This document shows, one piece after another, positions 1 through 8,783 of a stretch of DNA of 64,000 nucleotides. The notes under the pieces are model-generated. The model searched no databases. It saw only the letters and a list, made by a program, of their open reading frames with translations, and was not told the origin of the DNA. Origin of the DNA: Blastopirellula marina (GTDB taxonomy: Bacteria; Planctomycetota; Planctomycetia; Pirellulales; Pirellulaceae); the NCBI RefSeq assembly GCF_002967765.1, contig NZ_PUHY01000016.1, positions 1 through 64,000 on the forward strand. Direction: 5' to 3'. Positions within the stretch are counted from its first letter, which is position 1; each line of letters starts with the position of its first letter. The translations under genes were made by a program, and so were the position numbers.

Positions 1-2
1 CG

Positions 3-116
3 ATCTCGTGGATCGGCAACTTCCGTCGACTTGTCGTGCGGTACGAACATCATTCGTGGATTTACCAGGCCTTCATGCACGTAGCGTGCGGGCTCATTTG
101 TTTACGTAGGTTTTGA
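3..116 (+). CDS. C-terminal end of an IS5/IS4-type DDE transposase (cut by window edge)
   Basis: The window opens inside a plus-strand reading frame that runs 37 codons to a TGA at 114-116. It contains ISWIGNFRRLVVRYEHH followed by a short hydrophobic tail ending LICLRRF. This is the pattern at the C-terminus of IS5/IS4-superfamily transposases, where the catalytic Glu lies just before a W-x-x-x-FRRL-x-x-x-YE block. The Glu itself would be left of the window, so whether the element is intact cannot be judged. It differs from the two transposase remnants at 34.4 and 56 kb, so it is another IS type or subgroup. Confidence 0.7.
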   Translation: MSWIGNFRRLVVRYEHHSWIYQAFMHVACGLICLRRF

Positions 117-601
117 AACAGCTTCTAAGTTAAAGAGCTGCGAATTAGTCGTTTCACGATCAATCGGCGCGAACTCGATAAGCAATTCGCTCTGCTCATC
201 AACGATTCTCGTACCAATTCCAGGCTAACGAGCGTCGAGAGTTGACTTCGTTCGAGCTTCGAAACGAAATTCGATGTTAGCACGCAGACTCTGGAGCTGA
301 TAATTCTTTTTCGTAGTCCCTCCAAAACGCCTCGCCCATCAAGATCGTTCCCAATCGTATTCCGTACGCCACGTGCATTTTGATTGCTTGTTGAAAGCGA
401 CCTTTCCGACGGTCTTTCTACTTGTTTGTGACATCTAAAGTGCGATATCGTGGGGGCATCCCGCCAGCGCTCATAAATTCGCAGGGAGCTGTCTGCTCTA
501 ACCAAATTACGCGAATCCTTGAATCCGCTTCGACACCTACCAAACACAGCTTCTTACCTGATTTACCAGGTAAACGCCTTCAAACTCGAGGAAATCGTAA
601 C
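117..601. other. non-coding stretch before the first symporter
   Basis: About 480 bases between the transposase end and the symporter start. Open frames exist on both strands, but none has a recognisable domain, ribosome site or biased codon use. The frame from 422 that runs into the symporter gene carries about 60 unconvincing residues and is best read as untranslated leader. Confidence 0.5.
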
Positions 602-2833
602 ATGACGTGGCCTGACTATGCGGTGTTGTTGGGGTACTTCGTGGTGATGATTGTGATTGGCATCATTTCGGCACGGAGCATCAAGGGACAAGAAGACTAC
701 TTCATGGGGGGGAGGGGTTTCGGCAAGATCCTACAGACATTTGCTGCATTTGGCGCCGGCACAGGTTCCAGCGACCCAGTCAATACCGGCCGCACCACGT
801 TCACCTCTGGGCTAAGTGGAATGTGGAGCGTTATGTACTGGCTTTTCGTGACTCCATTTTATTGGATCACAAGCGTATGGTATCGGCGAATGCGGCACCT
901 GACGCTGGGGGACTGGTTCGTTGAGCGATATGAATCCAAAGCCCTGGGAGCAGCGTACTGTGTGTTCGGACTTCTTTTCTTCATGGTCTATGGGTCGATG
1001 CTGTTTTCCGCCATTGGCAAAGTGGCAGCACCATTGGCGAATATCAATGCGATTGCAGTCGGCGAAACGGAGATCCCCATCGAGTACATCCTAGTTCCAA
1101 TCATCGGTGTCGTCGTGCTGGCGTATGGAGTTTTGGGCGGCTTGCGGGCGGCCTACTATACGGATCTGATTCAGGGCATCTGCATCATCCTACTCTCGAT
1201 AATGCTGATACCTTTTGGTTTGCATGCTCTAGTGGAGCAATTCGGTGATCCCAGCCAAGATAACTTATTGGCTGGCTTTCGTATTTTGCACGAGCAGCTG
1301 CCCAAAGAGCACTTCGACCTGGTCGGGTCATCATCCATGAGCGAGTTCCCCTGGTACCGCGTTGTCGCCATCGTGCTGATCAACTTGATGGGTATCGTCG
1401 TTCAACCACACTTTATCGCAACAGGGGGCGGTTCGGCTAAAAGCGAGTGGGATGCCCGAGTAGGCCTCGTCGTTGGCAATTTCCTGAAACGCTTCTGTAC
1501 AGTGGGATGGATGCTTACCGCACTTATTGCGTTGGCGCTCTTTGCAGGCCACCCAGAGCTGGCCGGCGATCCCGACAAGACCTGGGGAATCGCATCGCGG
1601 GAACTGCTTTCCCCTGGCTTAACCGGATTAATGGTCGCCTGTCTATTGGCGGCTTTGATGAGCAGCATCGACGCCTACATGATAGTCGGTTCCGGACTTG
1701 TCGTGCGAAACCTTTATGCAGCCTACGTCAACGAGGACGCCACAGAGCAAGAATGCGTTCGTGTAGGCCGACTAACCGGAAGCGTCATCGTTGCTGGTGC
1801 AGTGCTGATTTCGCTACTAATGATGGACGTGTTCGAGCAATTGCAATTAACCTGGGTCCTTGCTGTTCTTTTCGCAGCCCCTTTCTGGGTCGGTATGTAC
1901 TGGCGGCGTGCGACAACTTCCGCCGCTTGGATCACTTTGGCTTACTGCGCTATCGTATTCTTTATTGCCCCTAACTTGTTGCCGTTGGTACCAGGAGTTC
2001 GAACGGCAGCTTCCTACACCGTTACGAATGATATCTTGGAGACAACAACCACTCGGCCAGCAGCTCCCTCCGATGTCGCCCGCCGCAATTTGGATATCGA
2101 GTTATGGCGTGATCAACACCAGCAAGTGAAACAACAGTTGGCAATCGCTAAGGGGGAGAATGATGCCGCCAAGATCGCCCGACTCGAGCAGCAGGAAGAG
2201 CTTCTTGAATCAGAAGGACCTCAAGAATTGGCCGTCGGTGATCAGATGACCGAAGTCACGCGAACAGGCGGACAACCAATTTTTTGGAGCGGTCGTGTCT
2301 CCCCCATTGACGAAAATGGCGATCCAATTGAAGACATTCAGCTAACCTTGGTGAAAGAGCAACGCTTGGATGAGAATTCAACGCAAAAGATAATGCGTTA
2401 CCCGGAGGACATCAGACTTCTCGCTTCAGGCAATTTCAAACTTGACCTTCTGCTTTTTCAATGGCTTGGCGTTGACCTCCGGTCGAAGAGCAATGCGGCC
2501 ATCGACACGTTAAGTTTGCTACCCAAGATGGCCGCTCCCCTGCTGGTAATGATTCTCTTCAGCCTGTTTACCAGGCGAAATACCAAGACTGGGCTTGATC
2601 GATATTACGCCAAGATGAACACACCGGTCGATCCAGATCACGAGCGAGACCAAAAGAATCTAGCGGCAGCAATGAAGGATCCTTCAGCAATCGAACGTCA
2701 CAAGATAATTCCCGGCAGCGACTTGGAATTCTACTGGCCGTCGAGGTTAGACCTTGTGGGATTTATCATCTGCGTCGCCGTTTGCTGCGGGATTATTGCA
2801 ATCGCAGGTTGGGTCGCAGGCATTGGCGGGTAG
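602..2833 (+). CDS. sodium:solute symporter (SSS family), long form
   Basis: A 743-residue secondary transporter of the inner membrane, expected to couple solute uptake to Na+. The N-terminus (MTWPDYAVLLGYFVVMIVIG, then a DYFMGGR motif) is the usual SSS start, which is why the ATG at 602 is preferred over the frame opening at 422; AGGAAA lies about 10 bases upstream. Multiple hydrophobic helices cover residues about 1-475. A soluble insert of about 150 residues, partly charged and coiled-coil-like (LEQQEELLE), lies at about 480-630, then two more membrane segments with a cytosolic stretch between them; the last ends the protein. Ordinary SSS proteins are about 500-600 residues, so the insert is the odd part. 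It appears monocistronic. The substrate cannot be named. Family assignment is firm. Confidence 0.9.
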   Translation: MTWPDYAVLLGYFVVMIVIGIISARSIKGQEDYFMGGRGFGKILQTFAAFGAGTGSSDPVNTGRTTFTSGLSGMWSVMYWLFVTPFYWITSVWYRRMRHLTLGDWFVERYESKALGAAYCVFGLLFFMVYGSMLFSAIGKVAAPLANINAIAVGETEIPIEYILVPIIGVVVLAYGVLGGLRAAYYTDLIQGICIILLSIMLIPFGLHALVEQFGDPSQDNLLAGFRILHEQLPKEHFDLVGSSSMSEFPWYRVVAIVLINLMGIVVQPHFIATGGGSAKSEWDARVGLVVGNFLKRFCTVGWMLTALIALALFAGHPELAGDPDKTWGIASRELLSPGLTGLMVACLLAALMSSIDAYMIVGSGLVVRNLYAAYVNEDATEQECVRVGRLTGSVIVAGAVLISLLMMDVFEQLQLTWVLAVLFAAPFWVGMYWRRATTSAAWITLAYCAIVFFIAPNLLPLVPGVRTAASYTVTNDILETTTTRPAAPSDVARRNLDIELWRDQHQQVKQQLAIAKGENDAAKIARLEQQEELLESEGPQELAVGDQMTEVTRTGGQPIFWSGRVSPIDENGDPIEDIQLTLVKEQRLDENSTQKIMRYPEDIRLLASGNFKLDLLLFQWLGVDLRSKSNAAIDTLSLLPKMAAPLLVMILFSLFTRRNTKTGLDRYYAKMNTPVDPDHERDQKNLAAAMKDPSAIERHKIIPGSDLEFYWPSRLDLVGFIICVAVCCGIIAIAGWVAGIGG

Positions 2834-2968
2834 CGGCAGGAATGACAAATGCAACCGAACGTTGGCGCATGTGTTTTCTACCATCCCTCTTTCCAACTAC
2901 TCACGAATCGACGAGTGTTCGGCGGTCGCAAACCCTCGTATTCGCCAATGTCGTGTTCAGGTCATGAA

Positions 2969-3005
2969 AAACCCCGGTTTAGCATTGTCTGCCAAACCGG
3001 GGTTT
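2969..3005. terminator. strong stem-loop between convergent genes
   Basis: AAACCCCGGTTT (2969-2980) pairs perfectly with AAACCGGGGTTT (2994-3005): a 12-bp stem with a 13-base loop, flanked by an A-run on the left. It lies between the symporter stop (2833) and the stop of the minus-strand peptidase (3101), so it probably ends transcription from both sides. Confidence 0.8.
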
Positions 3006-3100
3006 AATGGAGCAATGTCAACATTGTTTGAAATGCAAGAGTGACAACCGTTCAGTGCAACGAACGCAATCTTAGCCAGTACGACGTCGCCAAATCTCAC

Positions 3101-5149
3101 CTATGGCTCTTCAGATTCAAAAGTTAACGTCGTCACATCGACTCGCAGTTCCTCAAGTCGCTTCGCAACGTCAGCCGGCATCTCTTTTTCAAATCGTCCT
3201 CCGATCTGCTCCGCTAGAAATGCCTCAATCTCCGCGTACATTGCCATCCGGTTAACGGGTTTAGCGAATCCATGTCCCTCATCGTCCGCCAACAAGTAAT
3301 CGACCTCATGACCTCGATCGCGAAGTGCGATGGCAATCTGATCAGCTTCCGCTTGTTTCACTCTCGGATCATTCGCTCCCTGGACAATGAGTAGTGGTCG
3401 TGAAATCTTCTCGGCGCTAAAGAGCGGACTCGCTTCTCTGATTCGCTGCTTTCCCTCTTCGGTCGCAGGATCTCCAACCATGCCGTAAAGGAAGGCACGT
3501 CCAGCCTCCCAGTAAGGCGGAATCGAATCGAGTAATGTGAAGATGTTGCTCGGTCCAACGATGTCGACACCACAAGCATAAAGCTCCGGCGTGAAAGCGA
3601 GTCCCGCCAGCGTGGCGTAGCCGCCGTAGCTGCCACCCATGATAGCAACGCGATCCTTGTCCGCGATTCCCTTCTCGATCAAGTATTTCACTCCCCAAGT
3701 GATGTCGTCCTGCATCAGCTTCCCCCATTGCAGGTCACCAGCGTTGAGAAACTTCTTACCATAGCCGCCGCTGGCACGGAAATTTGGCTGCAATACCGCG
3801 TATCCCCGATTGGCGAGGAACTGAACCTGCGCGTCATAGCCCCAAGTATCGCGAGGTCCTTTTGGACCTCCGTGAACCAGCACGACAACCGGCAAGTTTT
3901 TCGGTTCCACGCCAGTGGGTAGCGTCAAATAGGCTGGAATCTCCAAACCGTCGCTGCTTGCATAGCGAATTGGAGTCATTGGTGCGAGATATTCTTCGAC
4001 CTTCTTCAGTTCGGGTCGCGGTGTGTACTGATGAATGAGTTCGCGTGTTTTCGCGTCGAAGTACCACGCTTCTGCCGCGTACTTGTCGCCATATACGGCG
4101 ATCAAGAATTTGCTGTAGTCGTTGGTTGAACTCTGGAAGGCTATTTCCCGTCCAGGGAACTTCTCCTGGAGAAACTTGTAGTTGGATTCCCAGGTCTTAT
4201 CCCGCCAGTAGTTGCGGGTCTTATCGTCGGTGTATGAAGTAGAAATGATTTCATGAGTGTTGCGATCCAATCGAATTCCACCGAAATCAACCGACTTCTC
4301 TGGGTCGCTTTCAAATAACTCTAGTTCCATCGTTTCCGGATTCATCTTGAATAGAGTCATCAAGTCGAGGTCACCTTTATTGGTGGCCAAGTAGATGTTC
4401 TTATTCTGAGGGTCCCAACCATGGACGGTTGCATCTTCCGTAACGGAAGTTTCATAGATCGGAACGAGATCGTCGCCGTCTTTTCGTAACAAGGTCGTAT
4501 TGCCCGCCGGATCCGTTCGACTAAGCAAACGGAGATTGTCGTCCCAGTCGAATTCGTAACCGGTTATGCGTTCGTCGTTTTTATAGACTAAAGTCAATTT
4601 GCCCGTCGAAATCTCGAGTTGATAGAGATCGTGCCAAGCCTTATCTCGATCATTCAGCCCCACCCAAAGGAGGTCGGGATTGTTGTGACTGGCGTGCATC
4701 ATCCGCGCAGTAACATCGTCCATGGGCGTCAGATTGCGGGCATTAGGCGTCTCTCTATCCCCCTCTGGTTTCTCATTCGGATCAACGGCGAACAGATTCA
4801 TGTTCTCGTCTCCCCCTGAGTCTTTTACGAACAGGATGTACTTTCCATCTTCGGTCCAGGTATACCCATACAAAGGCCGACTGCTATCGGTCAACGGGCG
4901 AGCCTTGTCGAAAGGCTCTGCGAACTCCTTCACCCACACATTCATGATCCCTTTGTACGGCTTCATGAACGAAATGTACTTACCGTCGGGACTCAATTGG
5001 CCGCCAGAAATTTGCGGATTCCCAAAAAAGAGCTCCCGATCCAATAGCGGCGCTTCAGCCGCATGTGCCGTTGATAATGAGAAGTTAGTTTGCATACAGC
5101 AGGCCAATAAGGTTGACGCCAATACGGCGATTAATGTTTTGTTCATCAA
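3101..5149 (-). CDS. S9 family prolyl oligopeptidase, exported
   Basis: A 682-residue serine peptidase of the prolyl oligopeptidase/acylaminoacyl peptidase group, which cleaves short peptides. A signal peptide is visible ([18 protein letters not shown], cleavage near AHA-AE at about 30), so it acts in the periplasm or outside. Residues about 40-390 form the beta-propeller, with repeated SPDGKYI and [10 protein letters not shown] blades. The alpha/beta-hydrolase domain follows: [12 protein letters not shown] at about 426 (oxyanion region), nucleophile Ser507 in GGSYGG, Asp594 in NDPRV and His626 in EGHGF. All three catalytic residues are present. It is a single gene convergent with the symporter. 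Full length for the family. Confidence 0.93.
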   Translation of the reverse strand: MMNKTLIAVLASTLLACCMQTNFSLSTAHAAEAPLLDRELFFGNPQISGGQLSPDGKYISFMKPYKGIMNVWVKEFAEPFDKARPLTDSSRPLYGYTWTEDGKYILFVKDSGGDENMNLFAVDPNEKPEGDRETPNARNLTPMDDVTARMMHASHNNPDLLWVGLNDRDKAWHDLYQLEISTGKLTLVYKNDERITGYEFDWDDNLRLLSRTDPAGNTTLLRKDGDDLVPIYETSVTEDATVHGWDPQNKNIYLATNKGDLDLMTLFKMNPETMELELFESDPEKSVDFGGIRLDRNTHEIISTSYTDDKTRNYWRDKTWESNYKFLQEKFPGREIAFQSSTNDYSKFLIAVYGDKYAAEAWYFDAKTRELIHQYTPRPELKKVEEYLAPMTPIRYASSDGLEIPAYLTLPTGVEPKNLPVVVLVHGGPKGPRDTWGYDAQVQFLANRGYAVLQPNFRASGGYGKKFLNAGDLQWGKLMQDDITWGVKYLIEKGIADKDRVAIMGGSYGGYATLAGLAFTPELYACGVDIVGPSNIFTLLDSIPPYWEAGRAFLYGMVGDPATEEGKQRIREASPLFSAEKISRPLLIVQGANDPRVKQAEADQIAIALRDRGHEVDYLLADDEGHGFAKPVNRMAMYAEIEAFLAEQIGGRFEKEMPADVAKRLEELRVDVTTLTFESEEP

Positions 5150-5651
5150 TGAAATCCCAGAGTAGGCGTTATGCAGTGAACAGCATCATTTCGGTAAAAT
5201 CAGCCAAGTCGATCTCCCGGGACAACGGAACCGCGGTGCACCGCTCGGATAACCAAGACGATCCTAACCGTAATTATCGATAAACTGACTACCCGAAGAC
5301 CTTAGATATATTAGCATCCTCTTTGCTTCTGGCGATGCCTACGACAGATGCTCTTCTCTAACTCGCTTCCAGCGCAACGATTACAGAGACTCGATTCAAT
5401 CCGATCTGTCGTAGAGCGTCCAGAGGAGATTGAATCGATGGGCCCGACGAGCGATGCTAAAAACCCAGCGGCAGGCTGGATATCGTTACTTCGCTTCGAA
5501 TCACACCACTACGCGGTGACAGCTGAAAGGGGCGCGAGGAGCTGCGATTAATTCATTTCTTCCCTCTTAGGCTGTCTGCTATTACTTCTTGCCAGAAGTC
5601 TATTTGTTCGTTGTTCCGAAAGGACGCGATTGACGAGTGTCAACAGCTTCT
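5150..5651. other. intergenic, nothing recognised
   Basis: About 500 bases between the starts/ends of two minus-strand genes. Short open frames have no recognisable protein features. The part next to 5149 should hold the peptidase promoter, but no clear -35/-10 pair stands out. Confidence 0.5.
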
Positions 5652-6533
5652 TCAGAGCATGGTTCCACAATACTTGCAGTAGCGAGCGTCGGCTTCGTGT
5701 CCTTCTGCCATACAGTTGTCGCACACGCGCACTGTCATGTTCTTCTTAGCGGCCTGGGCGAATTCAGCTGAAACAATCCCCGTCGGCACGATAATCATGC
5801 AGTAGCCCAGGAGCATCATGCACGCCGCGAGTGCCTTGCCAAGAGCGGTCGTTGGCGAGACGTCGCCGTAACCTACGGTCGTCATCGTTACGACGGCCCA
5901 GTACATGCTTTCGGGTATGGAGCCGAACCCGTTGGACATCGTTTGTCCATCGTCATCAAGTCGACCTCCTTCAATCAGGTGCATTGCCGAACCGACAATG
6001 ACTACTGAAATTACCACGAACGACAAGAACACGGCAATCTTAGCGCGAGCCGCCCAAATAGCATCTCGCAACGCTTCAGCTTCAGATAGCATGTGGGCCA
6101 GCTTGAAGATTCGAAACGCCCGCAAAAGACGCAGGGCACGAATCGTCGTAAGCCGCTGCGTCTCGGCATCGGTCATGATCGGCAGAGCGATTAGATAGGT
6201 CGGCAAAATTGCGAGAAGGTCGACGATGCCATAGAAACTGAAAACATACCGTAGTGGGCGAGGGACACAAGCGATTCGAACAACATACTCCACCGTGAAT
6301 AGAGCCGTGAAAAACCACTCCGCACCGACAAGCAGGGTGCCATATTCGTGCCGAATCGACTCGACGCTCTCGAGCATGATTACCATGACACTGAGCACAA
6401 TGGCTACAAGCAGTATGACATCGAATAGTACGCCGGCCGGAGTATCGGCTTCAAACACGACCTCATAAATCTGCTGTCGCCACGTGCGTGCGTCATCCGG
6501 ATCGCTTTTGACGACGTTGCGTTCTAGATTCAT
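5652..6533 (-). CDS. voltage-gated-type potassium channel with C-terminal zinc ribbon
   Basis: A 293-residue ion channel subunit of the Ion_trans (six-helix) type. The selectivity filter TTVGYGD is at 218-224, the K+-selective signature. S1 is at about 35-55, and an Arg-rich S4 (RALRLLRAFRIFK, about 132-144) suggests voltage sensing. The C-terminal tail has two CxxC pairs (Cys271/274 and Cys286/289, the last in CKYCGTML), a small zinc-ribbon that ordinary Kch-type channels lack; it could sense redox or metal state, which is inference. It stands alone between non-coding stretches. The tetrameric K+ channel assignment is firm; gating is not known. Confidence 0.92.
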   Translation of the reverse strand: MNLERNVVKSDPDDARTWRQQIYEVVFEADTPAGVLFDVILLVAIVLSVMVIMLESVESIRHEYGTLLVGAEWFFTALFTVEYVVRIACVPRPLRYVFSFYGIVDLLAILPTYLIALPIMTDAETQRLTTIRALRLLRAFRIFKLAHMLSEAEALRDAIWAARAKIAVFLSFVVISVVIVGSAMHLIEGGRLDDDGQTMSNGFGSIPESMYWAVVTMTTVGYGDVSPTTALGKALAACMMLLGYCMIIVPTGIVSAEFAQAAKKNMTVRVCDNCMAEGHEADARYCKYCGTML

Positions 6534-7298
6534 TTCCGCAAGTCCTTACAAATTCTCTTCGCTTCCTACGCTAGCAAAACGCGATTCAGCCCAGATGATT
6601 GAGATCTTCATTGCGCTGCTCGAAGGCCCAAGCAGCCCCATACTCGTTACGTGATCTGCCTGCCGGACCATGCGACGATTCCACGAACAATACCCACGTA
6701 AGCCTACCACACGACCGATCTTCATTGGAGAACGAGATGCCGCTTCTCTTAGAGCAGCCTCAGTGTGAATGGATTGTGCTTATGACTCTCCCCGTTTTGC
6801 TGATTCAACGTGGACATAGCGACCTGGGTTCTCTTTCGACCTAATGAGGAGCCTATCGCCACATTCGCAGTTACCCATGCCGCGCACGAAATCTATTGGC
6901 TTCTCAAGCCACATTTAGCCTCCCAAGACGCCGTTTCAATTCACCGATAGAAGCAATGTCGAATAGAAGCACATGGGACGACGCGTCTTCTAACCGCCCC
7001 GGTAACGAGAAGTGAGCCAACTTCGAGCGAATTCACGTTCGGACCAACCAATTCGTAACTAATAGTGTCTTGACTGGAGCTACTGAGCTCGCTCCCCGGT
7101 GGACCACCATTTCTGGAACAGAGATAAAGTTAAAGACGGACTTGCCTCACCCGGAACGAATTCTGCAAACATTATTGACAAGTTTCGATATCCAACTAAG
7201 CTTTATGCATCCCACGAGGGATTCCTTTCCCCTGAATGCGATTCACTAACCCCTTGCTCTATTACTCATTAATCACTTATTCAGGATTTTCCGGTTTC
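6534..7298. other. long intergenic stretch without a supported gene
   Basis: About 765 bases between two divergent genes. Several short frames occur, but none has a signal peptide, domain motif or credible ribosome site. No tRNA-like cloverleaf was seen. It must hold the promoters of the channel and of the DUF1559 gene. Confidence 0.5.
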
Positions 7299-8258
7299 AT
7301 GAGAATTCGTCGCAACGCTTTCACCCTCGTAGAACTTCTTGTGGTAATCGCCATTATCGGCGTCCTTATTGCGCTTCTACTGCCGGCAGTTCAGCAAGCT
7401 CGCGAGGCAGCGCGGCGTATGCAATGTTCGAACAATTTCAAGCAGTTGGGTCTTGCACTGCACAACTATCACGACACGTTCGGGGCATTCCCCTACGGCT
7501 CTCGCGCGGGAACGGTGAGCTACCCGAATCTATCGGGTGTTAATTGGCGAACTTCGATCCTTCCGTTTCTGGAGCAAAAGAACGTTTTCGACCAACTCAA
7601 CTTTGAAACGGGTAGTTTCAACGAGCCGTTCACTGGCAACGAAGTCTTGAATAATCTCGTTATCGATGCCTACATCTGCCCATCGAGCCCTGTAGATCCC
7701 AAGGTGGCCGCTCCTAATGCGTTGAACGGCAATCAGGGTAGTCTCATGCACCAGTACGTCGGGATCGCTGGCGCTTATCCGGATCCGGGTGGTCGAACTG
7801 CCGTGGTAAAGCAAACGGCTCGAGGATATGCCGCGGGAACAGGTATGCTGCGTCCCGGCGAAGTTACTCGATTTCGGAACGCTACCGATGGAACTTCCAA
7901 CAGCCTAATGGTCTCGGAACAATCAGGCATGGTAGATGGCGTGGTACTGGCAGCCAATTACGGCGGAGGTTGGGCAGGCCAGCCCGAAAGTCATCCCGTC
8001 CCGTCGATTGGCAGCACCTCAGAGAACTACTACTACACAGGCCTAACTACGGTCCGTTGGCAGATCAACTATGAGACAGCTACTGCCTCTTCTAGCAGTC
8101 AGCCGTACGAGAACAATACGATCCTCAATTCTCTACATCCCGGAGGCGTTATGGGCGCGCTCGGAGATGGCTCGACTCGCTTTATTCCTGAAACCATCGA
8201 TATGGAAATCTTGCGTCGTTTGAGCGCATGTGACGATGGTCAAACGGTTTCCTTCTAA
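7299..8258 (+). CDS. DUF1559 (SBP_bac_10-type) pseudopilin-like protein
   Basis: A 319-residue protein of the large planctomycete DUF1559 family. It starts with a type II/IV pseudopilin signal: a basic leader, then [20 protein letters not shown], with the expected prepilin peptidase site before the F and the +5 Glu, followed by [20 protein letters not shown]. The C-terminal part has the family hallmark HPGGVMGALGDGSTRF. The ATG at 7299 gives the normal short leader; the frame is open back to 7236 but the extra residues add nothing. It is likely assembled at the cell surface; the biochemical role is unknown. A small lipoprotein gene and a carbohydrate-type block follow, the same pairing as at 54.0-55.5 kb. 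Confidence 0.9.
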   Translation: MRIRRNAFTLVELLVVIAIIGVLIALLLPAVQQAREAARRMQCSNNFKQLGLALHNYHDTFGAFPYGSRAGTVSYPNLSGVNWRTSILPFLEQKNVFDQLNFETGSFNEPFTGNEVLNNLVIDAYICPSSPVDPKVAAPNALNGNQGSLMHQYVGIAGAYPDPGGRTAVVKQTARGYAAGTGMLRPGEVTRFRNATDGTSNSLMVSEQSGMVDGVVLAANYGGGWAGQPESHPVPSIGSTSENYYYTGLTTVRWQINYETATASSSSQPYENNTILNSLHPGGVMGALGDGSTRFIPETIDMEILRRLSACDDGQTVSF

Positions 8259-8293
8259 GCAAAACAGATGACTTCTAGATTGGGAGCCCTAAG

Positions 8294-8698
8294 ATGAAGT
8301 CTCCATTACTCACACACTCATCTTCCGCCGTTCTCTTGGCCATGACCGTCTTTTGTGCCGGTTGTTCCGAATCACCGGAGGACGCGAAAGTCAGTGGCCA
8401 AGTCACTCTGGATGGCAATCCGTTGTCGTCAGCTGTTATCCTGCTTGAGGACCGCGCGAGCGGTGCCGGGGGAACTGCTGTTATCGAGAATGGGAGTTTT
8501 TCATTTCCAACATCCTTGCCGACTGGTAAGTACGCGGTTGCTTTGCAGCCCCCCCCACCGCCTGCGCCGCATGAATCCTCCCCAACACCTATCCGGACAA
8601 AATTGCCGCGTCACTTGACCCGCCCAGAAACGAGTGGACTCGAAGCGGAACTTACCCCTGGCGAGAACGCCTTGGACTTCAAAGTTGATTCCAAATAA
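8294..8698 (+). CDS. small lipoprotein with carboxypeptidase-regulatory-like fold
   Basis: A 134-residue protein with a lipoprotein signal (hydrophobic stretch ending VFCAGC, lipidated Cys24). The mature part has VSGQVTLDGNPLSSAVILL, typical of the transthyretin-like/carboxypeptidase-regulatory beta-sandwich in planctomycete lipoproteins paired with DUF1559 genes. A proline run (PPPPPAP) sits at about residues 86-92. It lies 35 bases after the DUF1559 stop, so the two are probably one transcript. It is likely a surface partner of the DUF1559 protein; this is inference from the recurrent pairing. A C-run at about 8548-8556 could be a slippage site. Confidence 0.8.
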   Translation: MKSPLLTHSSSAVLLAMTVFCAGCSESPEDAKVSGQVTLDGNPLSSAVILLEDRASGAGGTAVIENGSFSFPTSLPTGKYAVALQPPPPPAPHESSPTPIRTKLPRHLTRPETSGLEAELTPGENALDFKVDSK

Positions 8699-8783
8699 TC
8701 TCGCATCTCTAACGTCGTCTTCAACGAGCTACATTCGTTAGCTTTCAATCTAGTCCTGGTGTGGACCAGGGCTTGGAGAATCT

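Noticed and set aside
125-547. 140-residue minus-strand frame in the first 600 bases
   Set aside because: Ser/Arg-rich text without any domain, signal or ribosome site; it looks like a chance frame.
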